Notes: generated by a model from the sequence alone, not told the origin. Positions 1 to 8,894 are shown, counted from the stretch's first letter. The stretch is DNA of 64,000 bases from G942493215 sp942493215 (GCA_942493215.1 OW818670.1:868001-932000); one strand, 5' to 3'. Numbers and translations are program-made.

Positions 1-333
1 AAAAACTATAAAAAAAATCATCCCAATTTTAAAACAATATTTTTAATTTTTGATGAATCAACAGCATACTTAAAGTGTTCAAGTAATAATAGGCCTAAAG
101 TGCCTGGCGAATTATTTTATGGCGAATTGCATTTATGGTGGAATGATTATAATTTGCTAGAAAGCTTTGAAAATTCACGGATTGACTATATAATTTGGGT
201 AACACCTTATAAAGTGCTTCAAACTACAAAAAGAGTAACAATTCCATCAATATGTGTTATTGATGTAAAAAAAATAAGATATAACGATACTATAAAATAC
301 AATTTTGTAAATATGCAAAGTAATGAGCTATAA
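1..333 (+). CDS. Hypothetical protein, C-terminal part
   Basis: The frame is open from the first base of the window to a TAA at 331-333, giving the last 110 residues of a protein whose start lies outside. The visible part is rich in aromatic residues (ELHLWWNDYN) and shows no motif I recognise. A GTG at 100 lies inside the open frame, has no Shine-Dalgarno before it, and is not needed as a start. A terminator follows at about 400. Confidence 0.6.
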   Translation, partial: KNYKKNHPNFKTIFLIFDESTAYLKCSSNNRPKVPGELFYGELHLWWNDYNLLESFENSRIDYIIWVTPYKVLQTTKRVTIPSICVIDVKKIRYNDTIKYNFVNMQSNEL

Positions 334-397
334 AATTTCAAAAATGATAGATTTAATATTTTCTGAATTAACAAAAACTGCTTTCAAGGCGCCCCTG

Positions 398-426
398 AAG
401 GAGCCGAGATGCTCCATTTTTGTTTT
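398..426 (+). terminator. Rho-independent terminator
   Basis: A GGAGC/GCTCC stem with a CGAGAT loop is followed by ATTTTTG. It ends the partial gene at the window edge. An extended -10 (TGTGATATAATT, about 429-440) for the next gene follows it directly. Confidence 0.7.
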
Positions 427-456
427 AATGTGATATAATTGTATTAGGTGATTGAA

Positions 457-1416
457 ATGAAATTATTAAGAAAAGAAGATTTGGAATCTTACATTGATTT
501 TTCTCAAATATACAATGACACAAAGGAAGGATTTGTAAAGTTCTCAAATGGTCAAACAATAACCCCTCCTTTTACTGTTTTTGAAATACCTGAGAATAAT
601 GGTAGCATCCATTTTAAATATGGATATGTAATTGGAAGTGAAACATTTTCTTTTAAGTACTCAGGAGCGTTTTATGGTAATGAATCAAAAGGGATATCTA
701 ACTTTTTAGGACTATTCGTTGTATTTAGTGCTGATACAGGTGAAGTTGAATTAGTTATTGATGATAAAGGGTTTTTAACTGATTATCGAACAGGTATAGC
801 TGGTGCAATAGCAACAAAAACATTAGCTAGAGAAGATAGTGAAACAGTTGCTATTATTGGAACCGGAGTACAAGCAAGAATGCAAATAAAAGCATTATTG
901 CAAGTAATGCCAAGTATAAAAAGTTTAAGAGTCTATGGTAGAGATAAGACTAAAACGTTAGAATATGTTAAAGAAATGAATGATATTTTTCCTAATTTAA
1001 GCATTACAATTTTTGATAACCCTGAAGATGCCGTAAGCAGTGCTGATATTATATATACTGTCACTTATAGTAATAAACCAATATTGTTTAGTGAATGGAT
1101 AAAACCAGGAACACATATCACTGCTGTTGGAGCTTGTGGACCTGATATGCAGGAATTAGATGAAGAAATTTTAGCTAGAGGCAATATACTAGCGGTAGAT
1201 AGCAAAGATGCATGCTCAACACACGGGGAATTACATCATGCACTTGATAAAGGACTTGTTGAAAAAGATGCTGCCATCGAACTTGGAACCATAATCTCTA
1301 ACAATATAAAAAGACATAATGAAGACATCACAATTTGTGATTTAGTTGGAATTGGTTTCCAAGATGCCATAATAGGGAATTGTATATATAAGAAAGTGTT
1401 AGAAGTTAATAAATAA
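457..1416 (+). CDS. Ornithine cyclodeaminase / mu-crystallin family protein
   Basis: This 319-residue protein belongs to the NAD(P)-dependent ornithine cyclodeaminase/mu-crystallin family. Members deaminate or reduce amino or imino acids, so the substrate cannot be read from sequence. The Rossmann dinucleotide loop GTGVQAR is at residues 135-141. The substrate-side FKYSG (67-71) and YRTG (110-113) motifs are present, as is the C-terminal LVGIGFQDA stretch typical of the family. The ATG at 457 has AGGTGA just upstream; an in-frame GTG at 448 lies inside that ribosome-binding site and is not used. It appears to be a single-gene unit with its own extended -10 near 430. Confidence 0.85.
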   Translation: MKLLRKEDLESYIDFSQIYNDTKEGFVKFSNGQTITPPFTVFEIPENNGSIHFKYGYVIGSETFSFKYSGAFYGNESKGISNFLGLFVVFSADTGEVELVIDDKGFLTDYRTGIAGAIATKTLAREDSETVAIIGTGVQARMQIKALLQVMPSIKSLRVYGRDKTKTLEYVKEMNDIFPNLSITIFDNPEDAVSSADIIYTVTYSNKPILFSEWIKPGTHITAVGACGPDMQELDEEILARGNILAVDSKDACSTHGELHHALDKGLVEKDAAIELGTIISNNIKRHNEDITICDLVGIGFQDAIIGNCIYKKVLEVNK

Positions 1417-1420
1417 AAAA

Positions 1421-1603
1421 GACTAGATAGTTATAGAGGTGAATTTCTAGACGACATTTAGGCGATAAAAAATCAAATTTTTAATAAGCAGTGGTAAATA
1501 GTAGAGGTAACTGATAAACAAATTATCAAGTAAATAAATAGGGAGGTAAGCGATAAGCAGACTATTGTCAGCTCCCATGAAGGAGCCTAGAGGCTCCTTT
1601 TTT
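1421..1603 (+). other. Structured intergenic element, copy A
   Basis: This gene-free stretch contains internal repeats of a TAG-(GG)AGGTAA-GATAARCA unit (about 1502-1531 and 1539-1570). One copy forms the hairpin TGATAA-ACAAA-TTATCA. A GGGAG/CTCCC pairing encloses the second unit. CTCC (about 1572-1575) could pair either with that GGGAG or with the GGAG arm of the terminator that follows. A related element lies at 3095-3227. Its role is unknown; it may be a cis-acting RNA leader or a small mobile repeat. Confidence 0.4.
1581..1603 (+). terminator. Rho-independent terminator
   Basis: AGGAGCC-TAGA-GGCTCCT is a perfect 7-bp stem followed by a T run. It closes element A and separates it from the next gene, whose -10 lies near 1635. 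Confidence 0.85.
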
Positions 1604-1663
1604 GTTGTATTTACGATTATTAATATAAGTGATATAATACAATTATTGAATGGAGGTTTTTAA

Positions 1664-2098
1664 ATGGAAAGAAAATTACAGACAATATATTTAACAGACA
1701 TGAAAACAGAAATTGGCGCAAGTAAGCCCTTTGTTACAGGTGATGAATTATTTCATGTTGGTGAAATATTAACTTTAAGACCTTTGGTGGCTCCAAGAAA
1801 TGTTTCTAGAGAAACAATTGAAAAAATAAGACTCCAAGAACAGAGTATAAACGGGGGCGAGTATACACCAGAAGAAAAAATGCAATTACTTCATCAATTG
1901 AAAGTTAATTATTTTCTAGAATTATTAAATGGGGGATATGGTAGTTCAACAATAGAAGAGGAAATAGATAATGCTGTTATCGGTTTTAAAACTGCAGGTG
2001 TTGATTTATGTGATTGGATATGTGAATTAGAAGAACAAAGAGCAGCCTTAAACGGTGCTATAATTAGCAAATCTGAAAACACTCAACAAAAAAGGTAA
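1664..2098 (+). CDS. Hypothetical protein, 144 residues
   Basis: The ATG at 1664 follows GGAGG with good spacing. The protein is soluble and predicted mostly helical in its second half (EEKMQLLHQLKVNYFLELL), with an acidic C-terminal helix pair ending in a polar tail (SKSENTQQKR). There is no signal peptide, membrane span or motif I can name. It is flanked by terminators on both sides, so it is probably transcribed alone. Confidence 0.65.
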   Translation: MERKLQTIYLTDMKTEIGASKPFVTGDELFHVGEILTLRPLVAPRNVSRETIEKIRLQEQSINGGEYTPEEKMQLLHQLKVNYFLELLNGGYGSSTIEEEIDNAVIGFKTAGVDLCDWICELEEQRAALNGAIISKSENTQQKR

Positions 2099-2120
2099 TT
2101 GACATAATATTAAACACTTG

Positions 2121-2146
2121 AAGAAGCTAGAGGGCTTCTTTTTTGT
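2121..2146 (+). terminator. Rho-independent terminator
   Basis: AAGAAGC/GCTTCTT stem with a TAGAGG loop followed by TTTTTGTTT. Confidence 0.8.
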
Positions 2147-2186
2147 TTATATTTTACTTGTGGTATAATATATATGAGGTGTTATC

Positions 2187-3071
2187 ATGCAGGAAAACAT
2201 TTATACTGGTAGAGTAGTTGGGATATTTACTGACTCGCATGCTTTACTAGAACCAACAATAGCTGTATTAGAAGATATGAGAAAAAAGAATATTAATGAG
2301 ATCTATTCGCTTGGAGATAATATTGGAGTTGGACCAAATCCCTCAGAAGTAATGAGCATATTACAGCAATATGGTGTTGTATCATTAGTAGGAAATTCAG
2401 AAGAGTATTGTACTTTAGGAATAGAGCCATTTAAATCATATTTTTATGGATTAAAAGTTGCTAGTCATTTATGGACTTTGTCAAAATTAAATGAAGAACA
2501 AATTGGTCAAATAAAACTTTTACCACATTTTATTGAAATAGTTTTAGGTGGCAAAAAAATTGCTTTATGTCATTTCGCTAATGATGTAAGGTTTGACTAT
2601 ACGGAAAACAGTACATGGACTTATCAAGATAGAGTTTCACATGGTGAGCCTGGGTATATACAATTTATGTATACAAATAGTTCAGAACAAAAACTTAAGA
2701 TGAGACAATTAATAGATTATTATGGAAAAGAAACTTCTGAAATGAAAGGAATCTTATCTGCTCAAAATGATCCCTTGTTTAATGGTAAGCAAGTAGATTT
2801 ATTTAACACTATAATTCAGGGCCATGTTCATTGGAAGATATATGAGGAGAGTAATTCCACTCGTTTTTATTCAATTAGAGCTGTAGGAATGGCATATGGA
2901 AGTGATAGTGTTGATACGGCATCTTATGTTGTTCTGAAAGAAAAAATATTGGGTGGATATGATTTTGAAGAAGTTTTAGTTAGATATGATAGAGATAAAA
3001 TGATTCATAGTGTATTAAATAGCGATTCTCCCGATCATGCTATCGAAAAATTTACAGGTATTAGAAGATAG
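2187..3071 (+). CDS. Calcineurin-like metallophosphoesterase
   Basis: This 294-residue protein belongs to the YfcE/diadenosine-tetraphosphatase-like branch of the calcineurin-like phosphoesterases. The metal-binding motifs appear in order: DSH near residue 16, GDN near 46, GNSEE near 73, an internal LCHF near 130 and GHVH near 212. These predict a two-metal phosphatase or phosphodiesterase. The substrate is not evident; relatives act on serine/threonine phosphates, cyclic nucleotides or dinucleotide polyphosphates. The ATG at 2187 follows GAGGTG. It is a single-gene unit between terminators. Confidence 0.8.
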   Translation: MQENIYTGRVVGIFTDSHALLEPTIAVLEDMRKKNINEIYSLGDNIGVGPNPSEVMSILQQYGVVSLVGNSEEYCTLGIEPFKSYFYGLKVASHLWTLSKLNEEQIGQIKLLPHFIEIVLGGKKIALCHFANDVRFDYTENSTWTYQDRVSHGEPGYIQFMYTNSSEQKLKMRQLIDYYGKETSEMKGILSAQNDPLFNGKQVDLFNTIIQGHVHWKIYEESNSTRFYSIRAVGMAYGSDSVDTASYVVLKEKILGGYDFEEVLVRYDRDKMIHSVLNSDSPDHAIEKFTGIRR

Positions 3072-3094
3072 TTGGTGAAAAGCATTCATAATGT

Positions 3095-3227
3095 TAGATG
3101 ACAAAAAATCAGATTTCTAATAAACGATGATGTTAATGAGTAAACAAAATAAAAAGTAAAAAAGGGTAGACGATAAACATATTATTTTCATCCTAATAAA
3201 GGAGCTCTTGAGGCTCCTCTTTTTTTA
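3095..3227 (+). other. Structured intergenic element, copy B, with terminator
   Basis: This stretch is related to the element at 1421-1603. Both share a GATRAMAAAAATCA block, the stretch ATTTYTAATAARC, and a GGG-GATAARCA-TATTAT-TCC block just before the terminator. It ends in the terminator AGGAGC/GCTCCT (3200-3218) plus a T run. As in copy A, an upstream TCCT can pair with the AGGA arm of the terminator, which would compete with it. Function unknown. Confidence 0.4.
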
Positions 3228-3278
3228 TAATTAATAAGAGATTGAAGTATGATATAATTAAATAGGAAGTGAGTATAT

Positions 3279-4151
3279 ATGGAAGAAAATAATAATAAAG
3301 ATGAAGCAATGGATATGTTAGATGGATTTTTTGATAGTGATGACGATATTTCGGATTTTCTTGAACCTTCACCAGAAGAACTAGCAATAAGAAAAGAAAA
3401 AGCGGCTAAAGAACTATTAGAAAAAGGATTCCTTCCTGAAAATGATGGTTATTCAGAAACAATGTCAAGTCCAATGGAAGCAGTAGAGCAAAATCCAAGG
3501 CAGTTTATTATTGAAGAATGTGTTCCTGCTTGTCAAATCTTATGGAGTAAAAACATTTATACTTTTATGGTAAGCGATCATTTAAATGAAGGTGTTTGCT
3601 GGATTGAAATTATTGCTGATAGTTTATCAGATGAAAATAAAAATATCTTTTTAAATTTAGCTGGAGATGACATTATTAAGTTTGCATATCATAGTGGTTG
3701 TCTAAATTTTGGAGTTAAATGTGTAGGTAAGAAAGCTCAAGAAAGATTAGCTGAGATTGCTAGTGGCTTTGCTATGCAAGATGTTCCTTATAAACAAGGT
3801 TATATAATGCAACAAGAATTTTTAATAAATCATTGTGGATGTTATGATGAAGTACCAAATCCTGACTATATTCCTATGGCTGCTCCCTGGGATGCAGAAA
3901 TACATGTTGAACAAATAGCAGATTATATGGAAAAATATGAAGAATGGGAAGCATCAAATAAAAGTAAAGAAAGTATTAGAATTTATAATCCTAATAACGC
4001 AACAAAATCTTTACCTGATTATTTAGGAGAACATAATATGGTTGGAGATGGTGATAGAGTTTATCTTACTCCCTATCATTATCAAAAACATTTAAATTAT
4101 ATCAATTATCTAAATAATTTAGATAATGATAATAAGCCAAAGTTGTCTTAA
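3279..4151 (+). CDS. Hypothetical protein, 290 residues
   Basis: The ATG at 3279 has AGGAAGTGAG upstream. The first 45 residues are strongly acidic and probably disordered (many D/E, including DSDDDISDF). The rest looks globular with several Cys residues and no membrane span. I do not recognise the family. It is followed after 26 bp by another unknown gene and then by an HAM1-family gene, so the three may be co-transcribed. Confidence 0.6.
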   Translation: MEENNNKDEAMDMLDGFFDSDDDISDFLEPSPEELAIRKEKAAKELLEKGFLPENDGYSETMSSPMEAVEQNPRQFIIEECVPACQILWSKNIYTFMVSDHLNEGVCWIEIIADSLSDENKNIFLNLAGDDIIKFAYHSGCLNFGVKCVGKKAQERLAEIASGFAMQDVPYKQGYIMQQEFLINHCGCYDEVPNPDYIPMAAPWDAEIHVEQIADYMEKYEEWEASNKSKESIRIYNPNNATKSLPDYLGEHNMVGDGDRVYLTPYHYQKHLNYINYLNNLDNDNKPKLS

Positions 4152-4177
4152 TTTAAGAAAAATATGAGGAGAAAAAA

Positions 4178-4507
4178 ATGAGAATTAAAATTAATCATAT
4201 ACCTTTTCATAGTGCTTGGGGACGATCTGATGAAATAAAAACACCACATTCACAAATAAATTATTATGATTTAGAAGTAGGAAAGGTTCTTGATTTAGAA
4301 AAATTTAAAATCAAAATAGTTGAAGTTGATGACACAAATGTTAAAGCTATTATTTTTGATAATGATGGTGTTTTAGATAATAACAGGATCGTTGATTATA
4401 AAAATAATGAGTCATATCTAACTTTAAAATATGGTGAAATATTCTCTTTACATTTACACGTGATGGACGCAATGGAAAGTTGGGACTTATCGCTAACCAA
4501 TGAGTAA
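4178..4507 (+). CDS. Hypothetical protein, 109 residues
   Basis: A small protein with ATG at 4178 preceded by GAGGAG. It is beta-rich, with alternating hydrophobic residues (KFKIKIVEVDDTNVKAIIF), which suggests a small beta-barrel or sandwich. No known motif. It lies between an unknown gene (26 bp upstream) and the rdgB-like gene (24 bp downstream), probably in one transcript. Confidence 0.55.
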   Translation: MRIKINHIPFHSAWGRSDEIKTPHSQINYYDLEVGKVLDLEKFKIKIVEVDDTNVKAIIFDNDGVLDNNRIVDYKNNESYLTLKYGEIFSLHLHVMDAMESWDLSLTNE

Positions 4508-4531
4508 CATTAAACAAAAAGGGGGATTGAA

Positions 4532-5125
4532 ATGAAAATATTATTAGCAAGTGATAATAAAGGTAAAATAAAAGAAATAAAGGAATTATATAAGGATTAT
4601 GAAGTAATATCTTTAAAAGAAATGGAAGAAATTGTAGGTAGAAAATTGGAAGTTTCGGAAGAGCAAGATACTTTTGAAAAAAACGCTTTAGAAAAATGTT
4701 TTTGTCTATATGAATTAATAAAAGATTATGATGAAAATGTGATATGTATTGCTGATGATTCCGGTATATCAATAGATGGTTTAAATGGTTTTCCCGGCGT
4801 TCATACTGCAAGATGGATGAATGCTGATGATCATACTAAGAATATTGAATTACTTAAAAGGATGGGAGGAAATACTAATAGAAGTTGTCACTATACAACA
4901 GCTATAGCTATTATTTCTAAAAAGATTAATAAAGTATGTTCTTACACTTTAGATGGAATATTGACTATGGAGTGTATGGGTGATAATGGCTTTGGTTTTG
5001 ATGAAATATTTATGCTTCCTAATAATCTTACTCTAGCTCAAATATCTACCGAAGAAAAGTATAAAATTAGTCCAAGAACAAAAGCTCTAGAAATGACAAG
5101 AGAAATATTTAGTAATTTACAATAA
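4532..5125 (+). CDS. rdgB: RdgB/HAM1 non-canonical purine NTP pyrophosphatase
   Basis: At 197 residues this is the normal length for the HAM1 family, which hydrolyses dITP, ITP and XTP to monophosphates to keep deaminated purines out of nucleic acids. The nucleotide-binding SDNKGKIKEI is at the N terminus, and the catalytic DDSGISIDGLNGFPGVHTAR block sits near residues 77-97. The C-terminal GFGFDEIF and SPRTKALE segments match canonical RdgB. The ATG at 4532 has GGGGG upstream. Two more divergent HAM1 proteins occur in this window (48017 and 59468); this copy is the one expected to do housekeeping. Confidence 0.88.
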   Translation: MKILLASDNKGKIKEIKELYKDYEVISLKEMEEIVGRKLEVSEEQDTFEKNALEKCFCLYELIKDYDENVICIADDSGISIDGLNGFPGVHTARWMNADDHTKNIELLKRMGGNTNRSCHYTTAIAIISKKINKVCSYTLDGILTMECMGDNGFGFDEIFMLPNNLTLAQISTEEKYKISPRTKALEMTREIFSNLQ

Positions 5126-5213
5126 TAAAAAAATGTATAATTAATACAAAATTTAGACTATCTTTTTATTTTTTTAATAATGTGATATAATTTTATTGTA
5201 GGAAGGTGTTATT

Positions 5214-5516
5214 ATGAACGAAAAACTTAAAATCATTTTAGTTGCCATTGCTTCATTTGTTACTACAATAGTAGTATTAGTTTCTATATTAGGAACAGTA
5301 GACTACATAATGACAACTAAGGGGCGTGATCCCATCTTTGCACGTTTGCCTCACACTTCAGCTATAGGTTACACATATGGCGTTAAAGAAAGCAAAACAG
5401 ATTCCTTTAATGGAACTGGTTATGTGATTACAAAGTGTGAAAAAATAGGGGAAAAGCCATATTATAATTTTCAGATAGGTATTAACTCAAACCATCACTG
5501 TTCTTTTAGTGAATAA
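5214..5516 (+). CDS. Small membrane-anchored protein, 100 residues
   Basis: The ATG at 5214 follows GGAAGGTG. Residues 5-33 form one hydrophobic N-terminal span, followed by about 65 polar residues predicted outside the membrane. Near the C terminus it has Cys 77 and Cys 97 that could pair. No family recognised. A -10 (TGATATAAT) lies at about 5181, so it is likely a single gene. Confidence 0.6.
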   Translation: MNEKLKIILVAIASFVTTIVVLVSILGTVDYIMTTKGRDPIFARLPHTSAIGYTYGVKESKTDSFNGTGYVITKCEKIGEKPYYNFQIGINSNHHCSFSE

Positions 5517-5610
5517 GTTAAATTATATAAAAAACTTAATCAAAAAAAGATTATCAATAAAAAATTAGAGATTTCAATAGGACCAAAATCACAAAATAAG
5601 ATTAAGCTAC

Positions 5611-5637
5611 AAAAAGGGATGTTAGGGTCTCTTTTTA
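5611..5637 (+). terminator. Rho-independent terminator
   Basis: AAAAAGGGA pairs with TCTCTTTTT (one wobble), with the T run inside the 3' arm. Confidence 0.5.
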
Positions 5638-5700
5638 TGTGTTATAATTAATAGAAAAGAAATTCATTAAATTGTAGTTTCATTAGAGGAAGTGTTTGCA

Positions 5701-6801
5701 ATGCATAATTATATAGAAACAATTAAAATGGCCATATTGATTTTCCCATTTATTGCCTTAGTAATGAGCACACCATTCATATTAATTCAGTATCATAAGT
5801 ATGGATCAATTTCTTTTTTAAAAGCTTTAATTATATATTCTTTTACTTTATACTTTATATGTGCTTATTTTTTAGTTATATTACCATTACCTAAAATTAG
5901 TGAAGTTGCTTTACTTACAACTCCAAGAATGCAATTAATACCATTTAGTTTTATTATTGATTTTATAAAGCATACCTCACTTAATATTACTAATATTCAT
6001 ACTTATTTATCAACCTTAAAAGAATCCTATTTTTATGTTCCCATTTATAATATCTTTTTAACACTACCATTTGGAATATATCTAAGATATTATTTTAAGT
6101 TTAATTGGAAAAAGATTATTATATATACTTTTTTGTTAAGTCTATTTTATGAAATAACCCAATTAAGTGGACTATATTTCATATATCCAAGAGGTTATCG
6201 ATTATTTGATGTTGATGATTTATTATTAAACACCTTAGGGGGATTAGTGGGTTATTTCATAGCTAAACCAGTAATAAAAAAATTACCTACCATCGAAAAA
6301 ATTGAAAATGATGCCAAAGAAAAAGGAAAGAAGATTTCCGGATTTAAAAGGACAACGTCACTTTTTTTAGATTTATTTATCTATGGAATTATGCTTCTCA
6401 TTTTAGAAGTTATCTTATCAAGAACTATTCAAAGTATATATATAATAATACTTTCAATTGCTTTGTATTATTTTGTTATCCCAATATTTTTAAAGTGTCA
6501 AACTTTAGGCCAAAAATATTTAAATATTAAAGTAGTAGATGACAATGATAAAGATAATATATTAAGATTATTTTATCGAAATATTTTATTTATGGTAATG
6601 TATTTTGGTATACCATATCTTGTTACTTTTGGTATAGATCATTTGGGTATTACTAATTATTTAAGACAAATTATCATAGCTATTTTCTTAGGTATAATAT
6701 TCTTATGGTATATGATAACAGCCTTTAAATACTTTTTTACAAACAAAAAAATGTTATATGAAAAAATAAGTAAAACTAAATTAGTAAGTACGATAAAATA
6801 G
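5701..6801 (+). CDS. VanZ-like and RDD two-domain membrane protein
   Basis: This 366-residue integral membrane protein has two parts. Residues 1-195 resemble VanZ (four to five spans, with RMQLIPF and the DVDDLLLNTLGGLVGYF signature). Residues about 215-345 form an RDD domain (FKRTTSLFLDLFIYG, then GQKYLNIKVVD). VanZ domains are linked to glycopeptide tolerance and envelope functions; RDD domains occur in transport-related proteins. Fused VanZ-RDD proteins are known in Bacillota. The ATG at 5701 is chosen because AGAGGAAG sits 8-14 bases before it; an in-frame GTG at 5692 is too close. Confidence 0.8.
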   Translation: MHNYIETIKMAILIFPFIALVMSTPFILIQYHKYGSISFLKALIIYSFTLYFICAYFLVILPLPKISEVALLTTPRMQLIPFSFIIDFIKHTSLNITNIHTYLSTLKESYFYVPIYNIFLTLPFGIYLRYYFKFNWKKIIIYTFLLSLFYEITQLSGLYFIYPRGYRLFDVDDLLLNTLGGLVGYFIAKPVIKKLPTIEKIENDAKEKGKKISGFKRTTSLFLDLFIYGIMLLILEVILSRTIQSIYIIILSIALYYFVIPIFLKCQTLGQKYLNIKVVDDNDKDNILRLFYRNILFMVMYFGIPYLVTFGIDHLGITNYLRQIIIAIFLGIIFLWYMITAFKYFFTNKKMLYEKISKTKLVSTIK

Positions 6802-6817
6802 TATTTATATATATCTT

Positions 6818-6853
6818 TAAATGAACTGAACAAACAGTTCATTTATTTTTTTT
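6818..6853 (+). terminator. Rho-independent terminator
   Basis: TAAATGAACTG and CAGTTCATTTA form a perfect 11-bp stem with a 6-base loop, followed by eight T. Confidence 0.9.
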
Positions 6854-6886
6854 ATAATATGATATAATTTAACTAGGTGATATATA

Positions 6887-7546
6887 GTGCATTATTACGG
6901 TGATAAATATGATACGGCTTCAAAAATTAGGTGGCAGAAGAAATATACACATTATGATGAAAGAAGATCAACATATGATGGATGGTTTGATGATTTTATA
7001 GATTATATAAAATTAGGTAATGATCCAATAATTGATTTAGGATGTGGAAGCGGTAATAATGCTTATAAGTTAAATTCATTAGGCAAAAAAGTCATCGCGT
7101 GTGATTATGTAGAAGAAGCTTTAACCCTAATAAAAGAGCATGTTCCAAATATCGTTACTAAATGTTTTGATATGCGAGATGGATTACCTTTTAATGATAA
7201 CTTTACAGATATTATAATTGCTGATTTATCATTACATTATTTTAGTGAAATTGCTACTAAAAAAATTGTTGATGAAATTGATAGGGTATTAAAACCTAAT
7301 GGATTACTTCTATTAAGGATAAATTCTACTAATGATGTTGATAATGGAAGTGAAGATGGAATAGAGATAGAAAAACATTATCGAAGAAGTGATACTGGAG
7401 GTTATAAACGATTTTTTGATCGCAAAGATATTGATTGTTTTTTTGGTAGATTTGAATTTCTATATATTAATGAAGAACCTATGAGTGAGAGATATGAAAA
7501 AAATAAGATATTATGGAAGATTATATGTAAAAGTAGAGAAATCTAA
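6887..7546 (+). CDS. Class I SAM-dependent methyltransferase
   Basis: The protein is 219 residues. The AdoMet-binding motif I IDLGCGSGNN lies near residues 50-59, followed by acidic motif II (IACDYVEEAL) and the IADLSLHYFS motif around 105-115, as in small-molecule methyltransferases of the UbiE/Tam type. The substrate is not evident. The start is a GTG at 6887 with AGGTGA upstream; no better ATG exists in frame. It is probably an independent unit after a strong terminator. Confidence 0.82.
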   Translation: MHYYGDKYDTASKIRWQKKYTHYDERRSTYDGWFDDFIDYIKLGNDPIIDLGCGSGNNAYKLNSLGKKVIACDYVEEALTLIKEHVPNIVTKCFDMRDGLPFNDNFTDIIIADLSLHYFSEIATKKIVDEIDRVLKPNGLLLLRINSTNDVDNGSEDGIEIEKHYRRSDTGGYKRFFDRKDIDCFFGRFEFLYINEEPMSERYEKNKILWKIICKSREI

Positions 7547-7589
7547 GTAGTTTAGATTGTGATAAAATATAATTAATGGAGGAAAATAA

Positions 7590-8036
7590 ATGGAAAAAGA
7601 TTTAGAATATATTATGAGAGCCATAGAGTTGTCAAAAGCAGGGACATACCCTTATGGAGCAGTTGTTGTTAAAGAAGGCGTTATAATTGGTGAAGCAAGT
7701 AGTGGTGATGGCGAAAGTTATGATCCAACCAATCATGCTGAGACTTTAGCTGTAAGAAGAGCATGTAAAAATGTTAATTCTAGTGATTTATCAGGTGCTA
7801 CTATTTATTCTTCTTGCGAACCCTGTTTTATGTGTTTTGGTACGATTTGGTGGGCTAATATTTCTAATATTGTTTATGGAACAAGTATTAAAGAGAGTAA
7901 TAGTATTTTAGATAGTGATATAAATATAGGTGTTGAAGAATTAAATAAAAAGACAGGAAATAAAATTAGTATTCGTGGAGGAATATTAAAAGATGAAGCA
8001 GTAGAAGTTATGAAGGAATGGCAAAGTAAATTTTAA
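7590..8036 (+). CDS. Nucleoside/guanine deaminase (CDA family)
   Basis: The 148-residue zinc deaminase carries HAE (near residue 51) and PCFMC (near 80), the zinc ligands and catalytic Glu of the cytidine/deoxycytidylate deaminase superfamily. The length and the SSCEPCFMC and GTIWWANI context resemble guanine deaminase or related nucleobase deaminases more than TadA. The ATG at 7590 follows GGAGG. It probably serves purine salvage. Confidence 0.78.
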   Translation: MEKDLEYIMRAIELSKAGTYPYGAVVVKEGVIIGEASSGDGESYDPTNHAETLAVRRACKNVNSSDLSGATIYSSCEPCFMCFGTIWWANISNIVYGTSIKESNSILDSDINIGVEELNKKTGNKISIRGGILKDEAVEVMKEWQSKF

Positions 8037-8071
8037 ATATAAGCAATGATATAATTATGAGGTGATGTTTT

Positions 8072-8875
8072 ATGGTTCTTAATAAGAAAAGTGTTTTTTT
8101 AACCTTAATCATTACAATTATAGGTATTATAATTATGTTAGTTCCTAATATATTTATTACCAATTGGACTAACTACAAGCCGGCAACTTCTATGCCAAAT
8201 AATGCCTTTAATGAAGCTATTAGAGATGGATATATTAGACAACCATTGAATACATTCTCTTCTTTTGCTTATGTAATAGCAGGGGTTTTTATATTTATAT
8301 TGCCTATTAAAAAAGATAACAAAAAAAGTATTAAAATATATGAAAATAAAGTAATTAAAAATTTATATGCTGTATCAATTATAATAACAGGTTTAGGAAG
8401 TGCCTTCTTACATTTATCATTAACATTTATTGGTCAGACTACTGATGTACTAGGTATGTATTTATTATCAATATTTATAATTTTGTATACTATTTTAAAT
8501 AGAAAAGATGATAGTTCAAAAATATTTTATAGTTCTTATATTATATTAAATATAATTTTATTATTTGTTTTGATTTATTATCCAGAACTTAGACGATATT
8601 TATTTGCTATTTTAATCTTTATTGGATTAATAACTGATGCTTCAATTACAAAAATAAGAAGTGATAATTCAATAAAGTTATTACTATTAAGTGCTGGAAT
8701 ATTAGCATTTGGTTTCTTATTTTGGATTATTGATAATAATAGATTAATTTTTGATGCATATTCTTTATTCCAGGGCCATGTTATTTGGCATATTTGTGGA
8801 GCATTATCATGTTTAACACTATATAATTATTATTTAAACGATAAAAAACAGTTAGGTAATATAAAAACGATATAG
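8072..8875 (+). CDS. CREST-superfamily membrane hydrolase (ceramidase-like)
   Basis: This 267-residue protein has about seven membrane spans. The superfamily signature is visible: Ser and His in GSAFLHLSLT (near 109-118), Asp in TTDVLGMY (near 125), and two His in GHVIWHICGA (near 235-244). Those residues bind zinc in alkaline ceramidases, Per1 and PAQR receptors, so a membrane-embedded lipid amidase or hydrolase is plausible. The natural lipid substrate is unknown. The ATG at 8072 has GAGGTGA upstream. The stop codon lies inside the terminator shared with the convergent protease gene. Confidence 0.72.
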   Translation: MVLNKKSVFLTLIITIIGIIIMLVPNIFITNWTNYKPATSMPNNAFNEAIRDGYIRQPLNTFSSFAYVIAGVFIFILPIKKDNKKSIKIYENKVIKNLYAVSIIITGLGSAFLHLSLTFIGQTTDVLGMYLLSIFIILYTILNRKDDSSKIFYSSYIILNIILLFVLIYYPELRRYLFAILIFIGLITDASITKIRSDNSIKLLLLSAGILAFGFLFWIIDNNRLIFDAYSLFQGHVIWHICGALSCLTLYNYYLNDKKQLGNIKTI

Positions 8876-8894
8876 AATAGTCTATATCGTTTTT
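8863..8894. terminator. Bidirectional terminator
   Basis: A perfect 14-bp stem (AAAAACGATATAGA with its complement) and an ATAG loop lies between convergent genes, with an A run on one side and a T run on the other. It overlaps the stop codon of the upstream gene. Confidence 0.9.

Noticed and set aside
1421..1603. T-box riboswitch
   Set aside because: The conserved T-box AGGGTGGNACCGCG and a tRNA synthetase or amino acid gene downstream are absent.
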